From assembly GCF_003063645.1 (NCBI RefSeq), contig NZ_NESJ01000006.1:177675-241674 (forward strand): DNA of 64,000 nt, read 5' to 3'. The DNA is from Limnohabitans sp. 2KL-51. GTDB taxonomy: Bacteria > Pseudomonadota > Gammaproteobacteria > Burkholderiales > Burkholderiaceae_C. The notes under the pieces are model-generated. The model saw only the letters and a list, made by a program, of their open reading frames with translations, made no database searches and was not told the origin of the DNA. Positions 52,818 through 60,411 of the stretch are shown piece by piece; position 1 is the stretch's first letter; the number at the start of each line of letters is the position of its first letter. The translations under genes and the position numbers were made by a program.

Positions 52818-52848
52818 AAAAAAACAAAGCCCTCTAGTGGGGGCTTTG
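52818..52848 (-). terminator. Intrinsic terminator, minus-strand orientation
   Basis: Perfect 8-bp stem CAAAGCCC / GGGCTTTG with an 8-base loop. On the minus strand it is followed by TTTTTTT, so it would stop leftward transcripts arriving from the truncated deacetylase gene; rightward it lacks a T-run. Confidence 0.65.
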
Positions 52849-53392
52849 AAATCAAACAAGGAAACTCACTCTCAATCGAGTGTGATTTCGACAAAAGCAG
52901 TTGCCCAGCAAACATTTTTCGTTAGTTGGCTTTGCTCTAAACGCATCCGCATCCGCGGCTGGGGTGTTGCTGTGCAACCCTTCGCGCGGACAATTCAAAC
53001 CCATGCTCGGCATGGACGGATGCGACCCTCATTCCTTTCAGTAACATCTTGAAACAACCTTTTATCGTCGAACCCAGGAAATGACGTTCTTTTATTTATC
53101 GCCCTACATACCCCCATTGTCGGTACCAGACGGGGATGGCGATCTTCTCTTTTTTCCAATTGGTGTTGAATCGCTCCCCCCCGCGAGGCGCCGACTTCTT
53201 TGATACTAGGATGAGCCGCGCATTCCTCGGGGGGGAGTGAGCCAATGTTCTTGCCGAACATGCTGTGACCAGATTGAGAGGCTGTGTCGATCGTGCGGAA
53301 AACAGACCGTTCATTGGGCGCGTAATTGTCAAACTGATATTGGCAAACTGATGAAATAGTCATCGGCGTCAACAAAGCATGGATTCCACGAG
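52849..53392. other. Non-coding stretch with inverted repeats, left of the deacetylase copy
   Basis: No convincing gene. It contains a GC-rich inverted repeat, CTCCCCCCCGCGAGG (53174-53188) against CCTCGGGGGGGAG (53225-53237), and the first copy of a hairpin element described separately. Short minus-strand frames here change composition abruptly and are not supported. Confidence 0.5.
53190..53386 (+). repeat. Hairpin element copy 1 (attC-like)
   Basis: Homologous to the element at 57647-57800. Shared blocks are ACTTCTTTGA, GTGAMCAGATTRAG, CAGACCGTTC, TTGGGCGCGTA, GTCAAACTG and CGTCAACA. Ends CCAATG (53242-53247) and CATTGG (53312-53317) can pair, followed by GGC. The architecture (paired outer boxes around a variable centre, next to a coding start) resembles an integron attC site, but the inner box reads ATTGGGC, not GTTRRRY. 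A MITE-like origin is possible. Confidence 0.45.
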
Positions 53393-54097
53393 TCAGAGCA
53401 GTGGATCACGCCGGTGCATTTGCGCTGTGCACAGGTAGCCGCCCAAGGGGTCGTGGATGTGGCTGTCGGCTCCCGCTTGGTAAATCAGCAAGTCGCAATC
53501 GCCAAACTGTTGCGTGATCTGTTGGGCTAAACCGCTGAGGAACCGCTCTGCCTCTTCTGCCCGGTGGTGTTGGCTGTAATGGGGCACTTGGCTTACCAGG
53601 CCCAGTTTGTCGATGATGTCTTGGGTGCCGTTGCCCCAGTGCATGTCCAGATCGAGAATGCCGATTTTGTGTGCGGCATTTTTTGTCAACACATCCTGTG
53701 CTGCCACCATCAAGCCGTTGAAGGTGCAAAAGCCACCGCCAAATCCGTACCCTGCATGGTGAAAGCCGGAGCATGGTGCAACAGCGCCGATGCCATTTTC
53801 CAATGCAGCCCAGCAAGCGTCGAGCATGGCGCCGCAGGTGTAGGGCAAAGACGCGGCCACTTGCGCAGACCGGTTGCCAAACCCGTTGGCCAGGCGGCAG
53901 TCCAGCACACCATCGACATAACTGGCAAGGTGCGCCCGCACCAGTTGATCGCGGGAAACGGGCCGAGGGACAGTGACCTGCATGGGGATGCCCAGCAGTT
54001 GCCAAGATTGAATGACTTGTTCGGGCTTGCTTGCGCTGGGAGAGTAGCTGCCCGAGTTGGCAACCATTTGCGATGAGTAAAAAACGGGAACTGACAT
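53393..54097 (-). pseudogene. Histone-deacetylase-family amidohydrolase, 3'-truncated, copy 1
   Basis: First 234 residues of a class II HDAC-like / acetylpolyamine amidohydrolase. It keeps the active-site pair in 'PCSGFHHAGYGFGGG', metal ligands in 'LDLDMHWGNGTQD' and the aspartate of 'YQAGADSHIHDPLGG', but ends soon after at 'QMHRRDPLL'. The usual C-terminal third, with the glycine-rich loop and catalytic tyrosine, is missing, cut at the hairpin element. Family proteins are normally over 300 residues, so activity is unlikely. A second shorter copy lies 5,134 bases to the right. Confidence 0.8.
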
Positions 54098-54174
54098 GAC
54101 GACCTCCTGAATGAGTGAGGCCTTCAGTGTTGGCGTGGGGCTGTCTCATGGCGTGAGACACCAGAAAAATTCAA
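53467..54174. repeat. 708-bp duplication, left copy
   Basis: Matches 58601-59308 without gaps; I count 18 differences (97.5% identity). It covers the deacetylase gene from its start region (including about 75 bases upstream) to codon 'QAGA'. Differences cluster toward the gene's 3' half. Confidence 0.93.
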
Positions 54175-54302
54175 AGTCGGTTGAACATGGATAACCTGAC
54201 CTCGATCAATGGGTGCCTATTTTGCAAAATGACTTGGATGCAGCATAATTGGTTTCGTTTTTTTCGTTTTTAAAGTGTTCTTCAATCATGAGAAGTCTAA
54301 CT

Positions 54303-54899
54303 ATGGACACCCGATTGCACGCTGAAAAGCCTGCCAAACCCGTCAAACCTGTGCTTTTGTCGCGTCCCAAAAAAAAGCGTTTGGGGGGTGATGCGAGTAT
54401 GTCGTTTCAAGCGCGGTGCGCATCCGCTTTGCGCTTGGCGCTGCCCATGGAACTGAAAGCGCATGGGGCTGTGATGCCAGCTGTGGACTTGGATGCCATG
54501 GCCGATTCTCTGGCTCGTCGTGTTGCCAAGTTGGCCGATGTGTCTGCAAGCCAAGTCCGGGGTAAAGCGCTGGCTCAGCCAGAAAATGACTGGATCAGCA
54601 CCCAAGAGGCGGCCAACCGGTGTGGCTTTTCAAGGCCCTTTGTTGCGGCGTTGCTCGATTCGGGCACTTACGCAGGCAAAGTGCATCGCACGGCGGGCGG
54701 CCACCGCAAAGTACTGGCCAGTGAATTTGAAGCGCTGGTCGCAAAGGCCTCTGCCATCGCGCCAAAGACCTTGGCGCAAGCGCGCAAGGCGGTCGATTTG
54801 AGGGCGCTGGACAATGTGTCCGCCACCTCGCGCAAAGCGCGCAAGCAGTCTAAACTGCGGGCGGGTGCTTTGGCCAAAAAGCTGGGTTTGGCTGCTTGA
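54303..54899 (+). CDS. Excisionase-fold antitoxin partner of the downstream PIN protein
   Basis: Basic protein of 198 residues with a central winged-helix of the excisionase/MerR type ('WISTQEAANRCGFSRPFVAA' then 'YAGKVHRTAGGHRKVLASEF') and a Lys/Arg/Ala-rich C-terminus. The downstream PIN gene starts inside its stop (TGATG), the coupling typical of toxin-antitoxin pairs, so it probably binds DNA and the PIN protein. The start is uncertain: an ATG at 54288 is also open. Confidence 0.7.
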   Translation: MDTRLHAEKPAKPVKPVLLSRPKKKRLGGDASMSFQARCASALRLALPMELKAHGAVMPAVDLDAMADSLARRVAKLADVSASQVRGKALAQPENDWISTQEAANRCGFSRPFVAALLDSGTYAGKVHRTAGGHRKVLASEFEALVAKASAIAPKTLAQARKAVDLRALDNVSATSRKARKQSKLRAGALAKKLGLAA

Positions 54900-55570
54900 T
54901 GTCGGCATTGCTGGTCTTGGCGGATGCCAACATCATGGTTAAGGATGTGGTGTCGAATGTGCTGTTCGATTTGGCCAGGGCCAAACTGATTGACCTGCGG
55001 TGGACGCCGCAAATTGAGACGGAATACGTAAAACACCGAGCGCGATTGCGAGCTGAAACGAATCACCGTGATCTTGATTTTGATGATTTGATTTGGGCTC
55101 AAAGGCGCTTGGATCCGATCAAAAAGCACTTGGTGCCTCAGTATTTGCCACCGGGCTGGCAAGACGATGGCAAGCGCTTGGATGCGCTGCGAAAGAAATC
55201 AACATTTGCATCTCTGTTCCAGTTGCCGGATCCGGATGATGTGCATGTTGCGCTTGCAGCTGCCGATTGGGCCAAGTCATCAGGAACCAGCGTGGTGCTG
55301 GCCACAGACAACCTCAAAGATTTTCCGAGCGAAGTTTTGCTGCAATTTGATATTCATCCTTTGCATCCTGGGGATGTGCTGGATTTGGTGGCGCTTTTGG
55401 ATGCTGAAGGCCTGTCCAAAAGTTTGCAAAAGACGACGACCGATTTCAAGAATCCTCAATTTGAACTGGTGGATATGCTGGTGTCGATACGCAGTGCCCA
55501 GCAATTTGACAACGTTGAACTGGCGACGAAGCTTCAAGCCCGTTGGGGCTTGGGCATATCTCGTTGCTGA
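54899..55570 (+). CDS. PIN-domain protein, probable toxin
   Basis: Protein of 223 residues with an N-terminal PIN fold: 'VLADANIMVKDVV' carries the first acidic pair, 'LPDPDDVHVALAAA' the middle ones and 'VLATDNLKDFP' the last. A roughly 70-residue C-terminal extension ('LQKTTTDFKNPQFELVDMLV') follows the domain. The longer PIN type with an excisionase-like partner differs from classic VapBC. Translation is coupled to the antitoxin gene. Confidence 0.75.
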   Translation: MSALLVLADANIMVKDVVSNVLFDLARAKLIDLRWTPQIETEYVKHRARLRAETNHRDLDFDDLIWAQRRLDPIKKHLVPQYLPPGWQDDGKRLDALRKKSTFASLFQLPDPDDVHVALAAADWAKSSGTSVVLATDNLKDFPSEVLLQFDIHPLHPGDVLDLVALLDAEGLSKSLQKTTTDFKNPQFELVDMLVSIRSAQQFDNVELATKLQARWGLGISRC

Positions 55571-55588
55571 TTCGATGAGGCGCTGCCA

Positions 55589-55618
55589 CTGGGCCCTGGG
55601 GCCCAGTCGAGGGCCCAG
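55589..55618. repeat. Nested GGGCCC palindrome after the PIN gene
   Basis: CTGGGCCC, TGGGGCCCAG and GGGCCCAG lie within 30 bases, so alternative strong hairpins can form 18 bases after the PIN stop. No T-run follows. It could be a transcript end or a palindromic target site. Confidence 0.5.
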
Positions 55619-55660
55619 TCAGCGGATCAAATGCAAACCGAGCTCCCTTTCCGTGCCTTC

Positions 55661-55695
55661 TATCATGGGAGTAATGTTGCTATCAAAGGAGTATT
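55661..55695 (+). promoter_or_regulatory. 20-bp-spaced direct repeat over a ribosome binding site
   Basis: TATCAtgGGAGTA and TATCAaaGGAGTA begin at 55661 and 55681, a 20-base period. The second overlaps the AAGGAG ribosome binding site of the small gene at 55699. Spacing near two helical turns suggests an operator, possibly for autorepression by the encoded antitoxin-like protein. Confidence 0.35.
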
Positions 55696-55698
55696 GAT

Positions 55699-55980
55699 AT
55701 GCAAGCGATCGAGCTCGCCACAACAATTTCTACCCAAGGCGACATTGCGCTGCCAGCCAATTTCAAAGCCCTTTATGGCCGTGATGCACGCATGATTTTT
55801 CTCATTTATCACGACGTGGTGATGCCACAGCCGCCCGCCAACCGAGTGCAGCGTCAACAAAATTTGCGCCAGGCTTTGGCTGCTGTAGCTCAGGCAGGAA
55901 CATTTGCCCACATTGATGATGCTGGTGCCTGGCAGCGCGAGGTCCGCGCTGAGCGCTCCCAGCCTGGCCGTGGGGATTGA
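55699..55980 (+). CDS. Small antitoxin-like protein
   Basis: Protein of 93 residues. The N-terminus 'MQAIELATTISTQGDIALPA' followed by 'FKALYGRDARMIFLI' resembles short VapB/AbrB-like antitoxins encoded before PIN toxins. The C-terminal half is Gln/Ala/Arg-rich ('NRVQRQQNLRQALAAVAQAG'). It has the strong ribosome binding site AAGGAG. The next frame may be the remains of a toxin. Identification is by pattern only. Confidence 0.55.
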   Translation: MQAIELATTISTQGDIALPANFKALYGRDARMIFLIYHDVVMPQPPANRVQRQQNLRQALAAVAQAGTFAHIDDAGAWQREVRAERSQPGRGD

Positions 55981-55985
55981 TAACC

Positions 55986-56078
55986 ATGTGGCTTGCTGAC
56001 AGCTACATCCTGATTGACGATGGATCCGCACCTGACCATCTGTTGCAACAATGGCTGTTGTTTGACTTTGCAGAATAA
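55986..56078 (+). pseudogene. Short frame, possible toxin remnant
   Basis: Thirty codons beginning 'MWLADSYILIDDG', five bases after the antitoxin-like gene. The opening resembles a PIN start (hydrophobic strand, then Asp), but the frame ends after 'QQWLLFDFAE'. It may be a decayed toxin; it could also be chance. Confidence 0.3.
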
Positions 56079-56120
56079 AGTGCGAGTGCATGCAAGTGAA
56101 ATATAGGTTGAGTAGAAAGT

Positions 56121-56534
56121 ATGTCTGGAAGTGAATCGATGACGTCTAAGGGAGTTGGCCTTTTTGACACAGCCCCTCCAGACCTGATGGGGTTTGGCCT
56201 GGGCTCTTCGTTCAATGCCAAGTCGGTGCAATCGTTCTTGAGCCTTAAAAAGGAAGATGTTTCGCACATTGCCGATGTGTCGCCCAAGTCGGTGCGATTT
56301 GACGATGCCAAGCCAGTGCCCGTTCGAGAAAGGCTCCAAGAAATTGCCAACACCATCAACTTGATGGCCAGGTTTTTTTGGGGGGATGTGGACAAGACCG
56401 GCACTTGGTTCAAGACTCGAAACCCTTTGCTGGGGGACATTTCACCCAGAGACATGATTCGTCTGGGGCGGTTTGAGCGACTGCGCAAGTTCATATGGCT
56501 AGCCATGGGCGACAAGGTGTCGTTGCACGGGTAG
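56121..56534 (+). CDS. Xre/MbcA/ParS-type antitoxin (DUF2384), orphan
   Basis: Protein of 137 residues. The C-terminal part, 'RFFWGDVDKTGTWFKTRNPL' followed by 'LLGDISPRDMIRLGRFERLR', matches the antitoxin toxin-binding domain that partners RES-domain toxins. No RES gene lies beside it: the following gene is unrelated and starts 326 bases later. The N-terminus includes 'VSPKSVRFDDAKPVPVRERL', a plausible helix-turn-helix. Confidence 0.75.
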   Translation: MSGSESMTSKGVGLFDTAPPDLMGFGLGSSFNAKSVQSFLSLKKEDVSHIADVSPKSVRFDDAKPVPVRERLQEIANTINLMARFFWGDVDKTGTWFKTRNPLLGDISPRDMIRLGRFERLRKFIWLAMGDKVSLHG

Positions 56535-56860
56535 CCAAGCACAGGGGTTTGTCGCGCAACACGGTTCGAAGCTGACCGAGATCCCAACTTGTAAGGATGA
56601 CTTACAAGTTCACCAAGTCTTCAGCGTCAGCAAAAGTCATCGCTGTGCAAAGCGAATTTGCGACAGTTTGTTGATTTGCAGATCGAAAAAGCGACATGAC
56701 AAGCCATGCTTGACCGATTAATACGCAAAACGCGACAGCAGATTTGGCGTGAAGCTTATTAGCCGAGTGACTCCGTTAAACGAGGCGGCTTTTACCAAGC
56801 TCACGGCATGAGCCATGAGGCAAGCATGATGCGATTCGTCACACATCATCGAATACGGCC
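56535..56860. other. Non-coding stretch with a perfect hairpin
   Basis: About 325 bases without a supported gene. AACTTGTAAG (56586-56595) and CTTACAAGTT (56601-56610) form a perfect 10-bp stem with a 5-base loop, without a T-run, which could be an operator dyad or transcript end. A missing RES toxin would be expected here but is not visible. Confidence 0.55.
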
Positions 56861-57589
56861 GTGAACCCAAAAAACTTCAACACCCCAGCTCACACCTTGC
56901 TCAATGCCCTGGACCAATGGCACAGCGAGTTGACAAAGCAGAGTAACGACTTGTTTGCGCAGCCATTGCATCGCCAACAGGTGGACTTTGACCCCATGCA
57001 TTACTTTGCGCTGCTGCCCCAACTCCAGCCGCCTGCAAGGCGTGTGCTGGATTGGCTGTATGTGGGCAATAGAAATGGCTGGCCATTTTTGTATTGGCGA
57101 GACGCCCATGCCGCGCCCCACACCCAATGCGAGCAGCTGTTTCAAGAGCCGGGCTGGATGCATGGTCAAGACATGCAACAAGCCATCACCGAGCCTGTCC
57201 AAACCGACGGGAGCGCGCAGGGGTATTTGCAACTGGTGCTGTACCGCCTGAAAGCTGGGCACGCCATGCTGCGATGGCATGCGGGCTACAAATCGGTGTC
57301 GCTGCTTTGCCATTCACAAGAGCTGCAAGACTTGGTGATCCGCCTGAGCTCAAAACAGCCTTTGATGCAAACCATGAGCGCCGATACCGCCCGAGCCGCG
57401 ATGGCGCTGGAAGTGTCACCCACCATCGACCTGAGCGATCCCCTCATCGCGCGTGTCAGTCTGACGCGCTTTAGCCAATGGGGTGGTTTTTACCGTCAGA
57501 CTTGGGCAATGAACCGCCAAGGGCCTCACGAGCTAAAGCTGGAAAGCGAAACCAAGCAGGTGCACTACGATTGCGGCGTGGTGTTTTAA
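56861..57589 (+). CDS. Hypothetical protein, 242 residues
   Basis: Starts with GTG and has no clear ribosome binding site. Soluble and balanced in composition, with many aromatic residues ('VLDWLYVGNRNGWPFLYWRD' and 'FSQWGGFYRQTWAMNR') and a C-terminal 'HYDCGVVF'. No family is recognised. Codon use resembles normal coding DNA and opposing frames are poorer, so the gene is likely real. It ends 58 bases before the second hairpin element. Confidence 0.6.
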   Translation: MNPKNFNTPAHTLLNALDQWHSELTKQSNDLFAQPLHRQQVDFDPMHYFALLPQLQPPARRVLDWLYVGNRNGWPFLYWRDAHAAPHTQCEQLFQEPGWMHGQDMQQAITEPVQTDGSAQGYLQLVLYRLKAGHAMLRWHAGYKSVSLLCHSQELQDLVIRLSSKQPLMQTMSADTARAAMALEVSPTIDLSDPLIARVSLTRFSQWGGFYRQTWAMNRQGPHELKLESETKQVHYDCGVVF

Positions 57590-57646
57590 GAGGTCAGGTG
57601 CATGAAAAAGCGGGTGAGGTACTGTGAAAGAATCCGCCAAGTCGGG

Positions 57647-57800
57647 ACTAACTTCTTTGAATAACACTTTTCCCAACGACCACAACGTGAACAGATTAAG
57701 GGGGTAGCGCCGGTAGTGATATGACCAGACCGTTCGTTGGGCGCGTATGGGTCAAACTGAAATCGGTACCCTTGATCAATCAAAATTGACGTCAACACTC
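57647..57800 (+). repeat. Hairpin element copy 2 (attC-like)
   Basis: Diverged copy of the element at 53190-53386. Outer boxes CCCAACGA (57672-57679) and TCGTTGGG (57734-57741) pair perfectly over 8 bp around a 54-base centre; the downstream box GTTGGGC fits the integron R' consensus GTTRRRY. Relative to copy 1 one stem pair changes from T-A to C-G, which keeps pairing. It lies between two rightward genes, with the next ATG directly at its edge, as a cassette junction would. Confidence 0.5.
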
Positions 57801-58235
57801 ATGGTTCTATTTCTTGATTTTGATGGGGTTCTGCATCCTGACCCTCCCAACAGTTCGAACCCACTTTGGTGCCGAACGGATTTGCTCGTTAATTGGTTGG
57901 AAAGCAGGCCTGATGTAGAAGTTGTTGTTTCCTCTACTTGGCGCCATGGTCACAACTTGCAAGAGCTTCAAAACCTGGTTCCTCCTGGCCTTGCATGCAG
58001 GTTGGTGGGCTGTACAGGACTGGTACATGAAGAGCTTTATGCCCGGCAACGTGAATGCGAAGAGTGGATGAGAGAAAACCGCGATCCTTGGGTTCACTGG
58101 ATCGCATTAGATGACAGGGTCTGGAACTTCCGACCATTCGAGAAGCGTTTGATCACATGTCCGAGATCTACTGGCATCAACTTGCAAGTGCTTCAGGCAT
58201 TGGAAAAGCTAAGTCGTTCTCTGATGGACACTTGA
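57801..58235 (+). CDS. Small HAD-family protein (Swiss-Army-Knife RNA-repair HAD type)
   Basis: Protein of 144 residues. Motif I 'LFLDFDGVLHPDPP', motif II in 'VVVSSTWRHGHNL' and the acidic motif 'WIALDDRVWNF' define a minimal HAD phosphatase without cap. Order and spacing resemble the HAD domain found in Swiss-Army-Knife RNA-repair proteins, here stand-alone. The ATG at 57801 sits at the edge of the hairpin element; no strong ribosome binding site is seen. A phosphatase acting on nucleic-acid ends is conceivable but unproven. Confidence 0.75.
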   Translation: MVLFLDFDGVLHPDPPNSSNPLWCRTDLLVNWLESRPDVEVVVSSTWRHGHNLQELQNLVPPGLACRLVGCTGLVHEELYARQRECEEWMRENRDPWVHWIALDDRVWNFRPFEKRLITCPRSTGINLQVLQALEKLSRSLMDT

Positions 58236-58393
58236 GCCAATTCTTAGGTCGATCAAACTTCATTTCACTGTTCAACATCAAATGCTCAGAGCGATAAGTG
58301 CAAAAACAGACGAGATTAGAGGCTTTTTCGTGCTCGATAGTCCTCATGATTTATTCCTCGGTGCTTGTCTCCAGCTACTTGGCAGGAAGACTG

Positions 58394-58600
58394 CGTTCAA
58401 AGCAGGGCTGACAAGGCCAGCGCTGCCCGCTCGCTTAGCACAACATCCACCCGCATTTGCGCGCGAGTAAGGCCGACGAAGAGTTTGCGTTTGTCGCGCT
58501 CGGTCAGTGTTTCAAAATCGACTTCGCACAGCACCACGGCCGGAGCGCTTTGGCCTTTGAAGCGGTAAAGGCTTTCAGCCAGCAGTGGGCCTTCGCTCCA
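58394..58600. repeat. 207-bp duplicate of the helicase gene 3' end
   Basis: Corresponds without gaps to 60205-60411, the last codons and stop of the NERD-helicase gene, and reads 'LTERDKRKLFVGLTRAQMR' on the minus strand. Most differences are near the left end. It is joined exactly to the right-hand deacetylase copy at 58600/58601. Confidence 0.88.
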
Positions 58601-59231
58601 CGGCTCCTGCTTGGTAAATCAGCAAGTCGCAATCGCCAAACTGCTGCGTGATCTGTTGGGCCAAACCGCTGAGAAACCGCTCTGCCTCTTCTGCCCGGTG
58701 GTGTTGGCTGTAATGGGGCACTTGGCTGACCAGGCCCAGTTTGTCGATGATGTCTTGGGTGCCGTTTCCCCAGTGCATGTCCAGGTCGAGGATGCCGATT
58801 TTGCGTGCGGCATTTTTTGTCAACACATCCTGTGCTGCCACCATCAAGCTGTTGAAGGTGCAAAAGCCACCGCCAAATCCGTACCCTGCATGGTGAAAGC
58901 CAGAGCAGGGTGCGACAGCGCCGATGCCATTTTCCAATGCAGCCCAGCAAGCGTCGAGCATGGCGCCGCAGGTGTAGGGCAAAGACGCTGCAACTTGCGC
59001 AGACCGGTTGCCAAACCCGTTGGCCAGGCGGCAGTCCAGCACACCATCGACATAACTGGCAAGGTGCGCCCGCACCAGTTGATCGCGGGAAACGGGCCGA
59101 GGGACAGTGACCTGCATGGGGATGCCCAGCAGTTGCCAAGATTGAATGACTTGTTCTGGCTTGCTTGCGCTGGGAGAGTAGCTGCCCGAGTTGGCAACCA
59201 TTTGCGATGAGTAAAAAACGGGAACTGACAT
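58575..59231 (-). pseudogene. Histone-deacetylase-family gene, truncated copy 2
   Basis: Same start as copy 1 but homology stops at 'LLIYQAGA', after which it reads into the helicase fragment in a foreign frame ('VERRPTAG') and ends at 218 residues. The third metal-ligand aspartate (after 'QAGA') is lost, so it cannot form a complete active site. Substitutions relative to copy 1 include H to R and G to S. Confidence 0.85.
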
Positions 59232-59308
59232 GAAGACCTCCTGAATGAGTGAGGCCTTCAGTGTTGGCGTGGGGCTGTCTCATGGCGTGAGACACCAGAA
59301 ATATTCAA
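58601..59308. repeat. 708-bp duplication, right copy
   Basis: Right-hand copy of 53467-54174 with the same orientation and 18 substitutions. It ends at a shared TTCAA. The left boundary is the helicase-fragment junction. Confidence 0.93.
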
Positions 59309-59499
59309 TAGCAGACCTTGGTTCGGGCTGCCACAGGGCCACTAAAAGCATTTTCGACTGAGCGAGACATTTGCGCGCCATGACCGAAGGTGACAAAGCT
59401 ATCTCAACAACGCTTTGTTGAGGACCGATAAGGTCAAGACATGAGAGATGGCGAGTGCAATTTGCGAGCCGTCACGCATCATTCAAGAACGAAAACCTC

Positions 59500-59904
59500 T
59501 CAAGGCTGTGCGGCCATGGCAGCCCTGGCTGCATCAACCAAAAAACCGCTGCGACTTTGGCGGTGGCGCTTGGCGTATTCGTCAATGCGGGCCAACATGA
59601 TCTGCGGCACCGTGATGTTGATCTTCTCCGCTGGGCCCAGGTATTTCTCAACCGGCACATCCACAACAGCCCACACCCAGCCTGCAAACTCGGGGTCTTG
59701 TTGGTGCAAGCTGATTGACTTGGCTGGTGGAATATCCTGACCATCCTCAATGACTGTTTCACACCACAAATCAATCGCTTCATGGGCATTGGCCATCGCC
59801 TCATCCAGCGAATCTCCCGCGCTAAAGCACCCAGGCAAGTCAGGCACCACCACGCCAAAGCTGTGGTCTGCGTCACCCGGTTCAATGGCAATGATGAATT
59901 TCAT
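59500..59904 (-). CDS. hicB: HicB-family antitoxin
   Basis: Protein of 134 residues. An N-terminal HicB partial RNase-H fold ('FGVVVPDLPGCFSAGDSLDE') and 'ANAHEAIDLWCETVIEDGQ' are diagnostic; a C-terminal ribbon-helix-helix ('INITVPQIMLARIDEYAKRH') binds the operator. It lies 13 bases downstream of hicA, the toxin-first order common for hicAB. The ATG at 59904 is preferred. Confidence 0.92.
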   Translation of the reverse strand: MKFIIAIEPGDADHSFGVVVPDLPGCFSAGDSLDEAMANAHEAIDLWCETVIEDGQDIPPAKSISLHQQDPEFAGWVWAVVDVPVEKYLGPAEKINITVPQIMLARIDEYAKRHRQSRSGFLVDAARAAMAAQP

Positions 59905-59917
59905 GGTCAATATCCTT

Positions 59918-60100
59918 TTATTTCAGACCCGCTTGTTTCAGCAATTTGTGCGTTATTCCCTTGCCCAGATCTGACTTGGGGTGAGGGACGCTGATGTGCC
60001 CAGGCTTGTTCGGGTGCGTGTAAATGTGATGACTACCCTTGCAACCTCGCTCAGTCCAACCGGCACTTTCGAGCATCTTGATGAGCATTTTGCTGTTCAT
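59918..60100 (-). CDS. hicA: HicA-family mRNA interferase toxin
   Basis: Protein of 60 residues with a double-stranded-RNA-binding-like fold. The active histidine lies in 'GCKGSHHIYTHP' and 'ISVPHPKSDLGKGITHKLLK' closes the domain, both typical of HicA. Partner of the following hicB. It looks intact. Confidence 0.92.
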   Translation of the reverse strand: MNSKMLIKMLESAGWTERGCKGSHHIYTHPNKPGHISVPHPKSDLGKGITHKLLKQAGLK

Positions 60101-60204
60101 GGTGGTTATTGTACCTACCGCAATAAAGGTTGCAATGACCCCAACAGATTACTCTTAGGTGTGTCGTTGGTGAATGCTGAAAAAGAACGGTTGATCGTTT
60201 TATT

Positions 60205-60411
60205 CGTTCAAAGCAGGTCAAAAAGGGCCCGAGCCGCCCGCTCGCTGAGCACCACATCCACCCGCATTTGCGCGCGAGTGAGGCCAACAAAGAGTTTGCG
60301 TTTGTCGCGCTCGGTCAGTGTTTCAAAGTCGACTTCGCACAGGACCACGGCCGGAGCGCTTTGGCCTTTGAAGCGGTAAAGGCTTTCAGCCAGCAGTGGG
60401 CCTTCGCTCCA
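60205..60411. repeat. Source copy of the 207-bp helicase 3'-end duplication
   Basis: The last part of the helicase gene including its stop, duplicated at 58394-58600 at an offset of 1,811 bases. Confidence 0.88.

Noticed and set aside
52995..53375. Minus-strand frame with a start resembling another at 57798 ('QFDxYAPNERS')
   Set aside because: The shared residues fall entirely within the two hairpin elements and the rest of the frames differ completely, so DNA-level homology explains the match better than a protein family.
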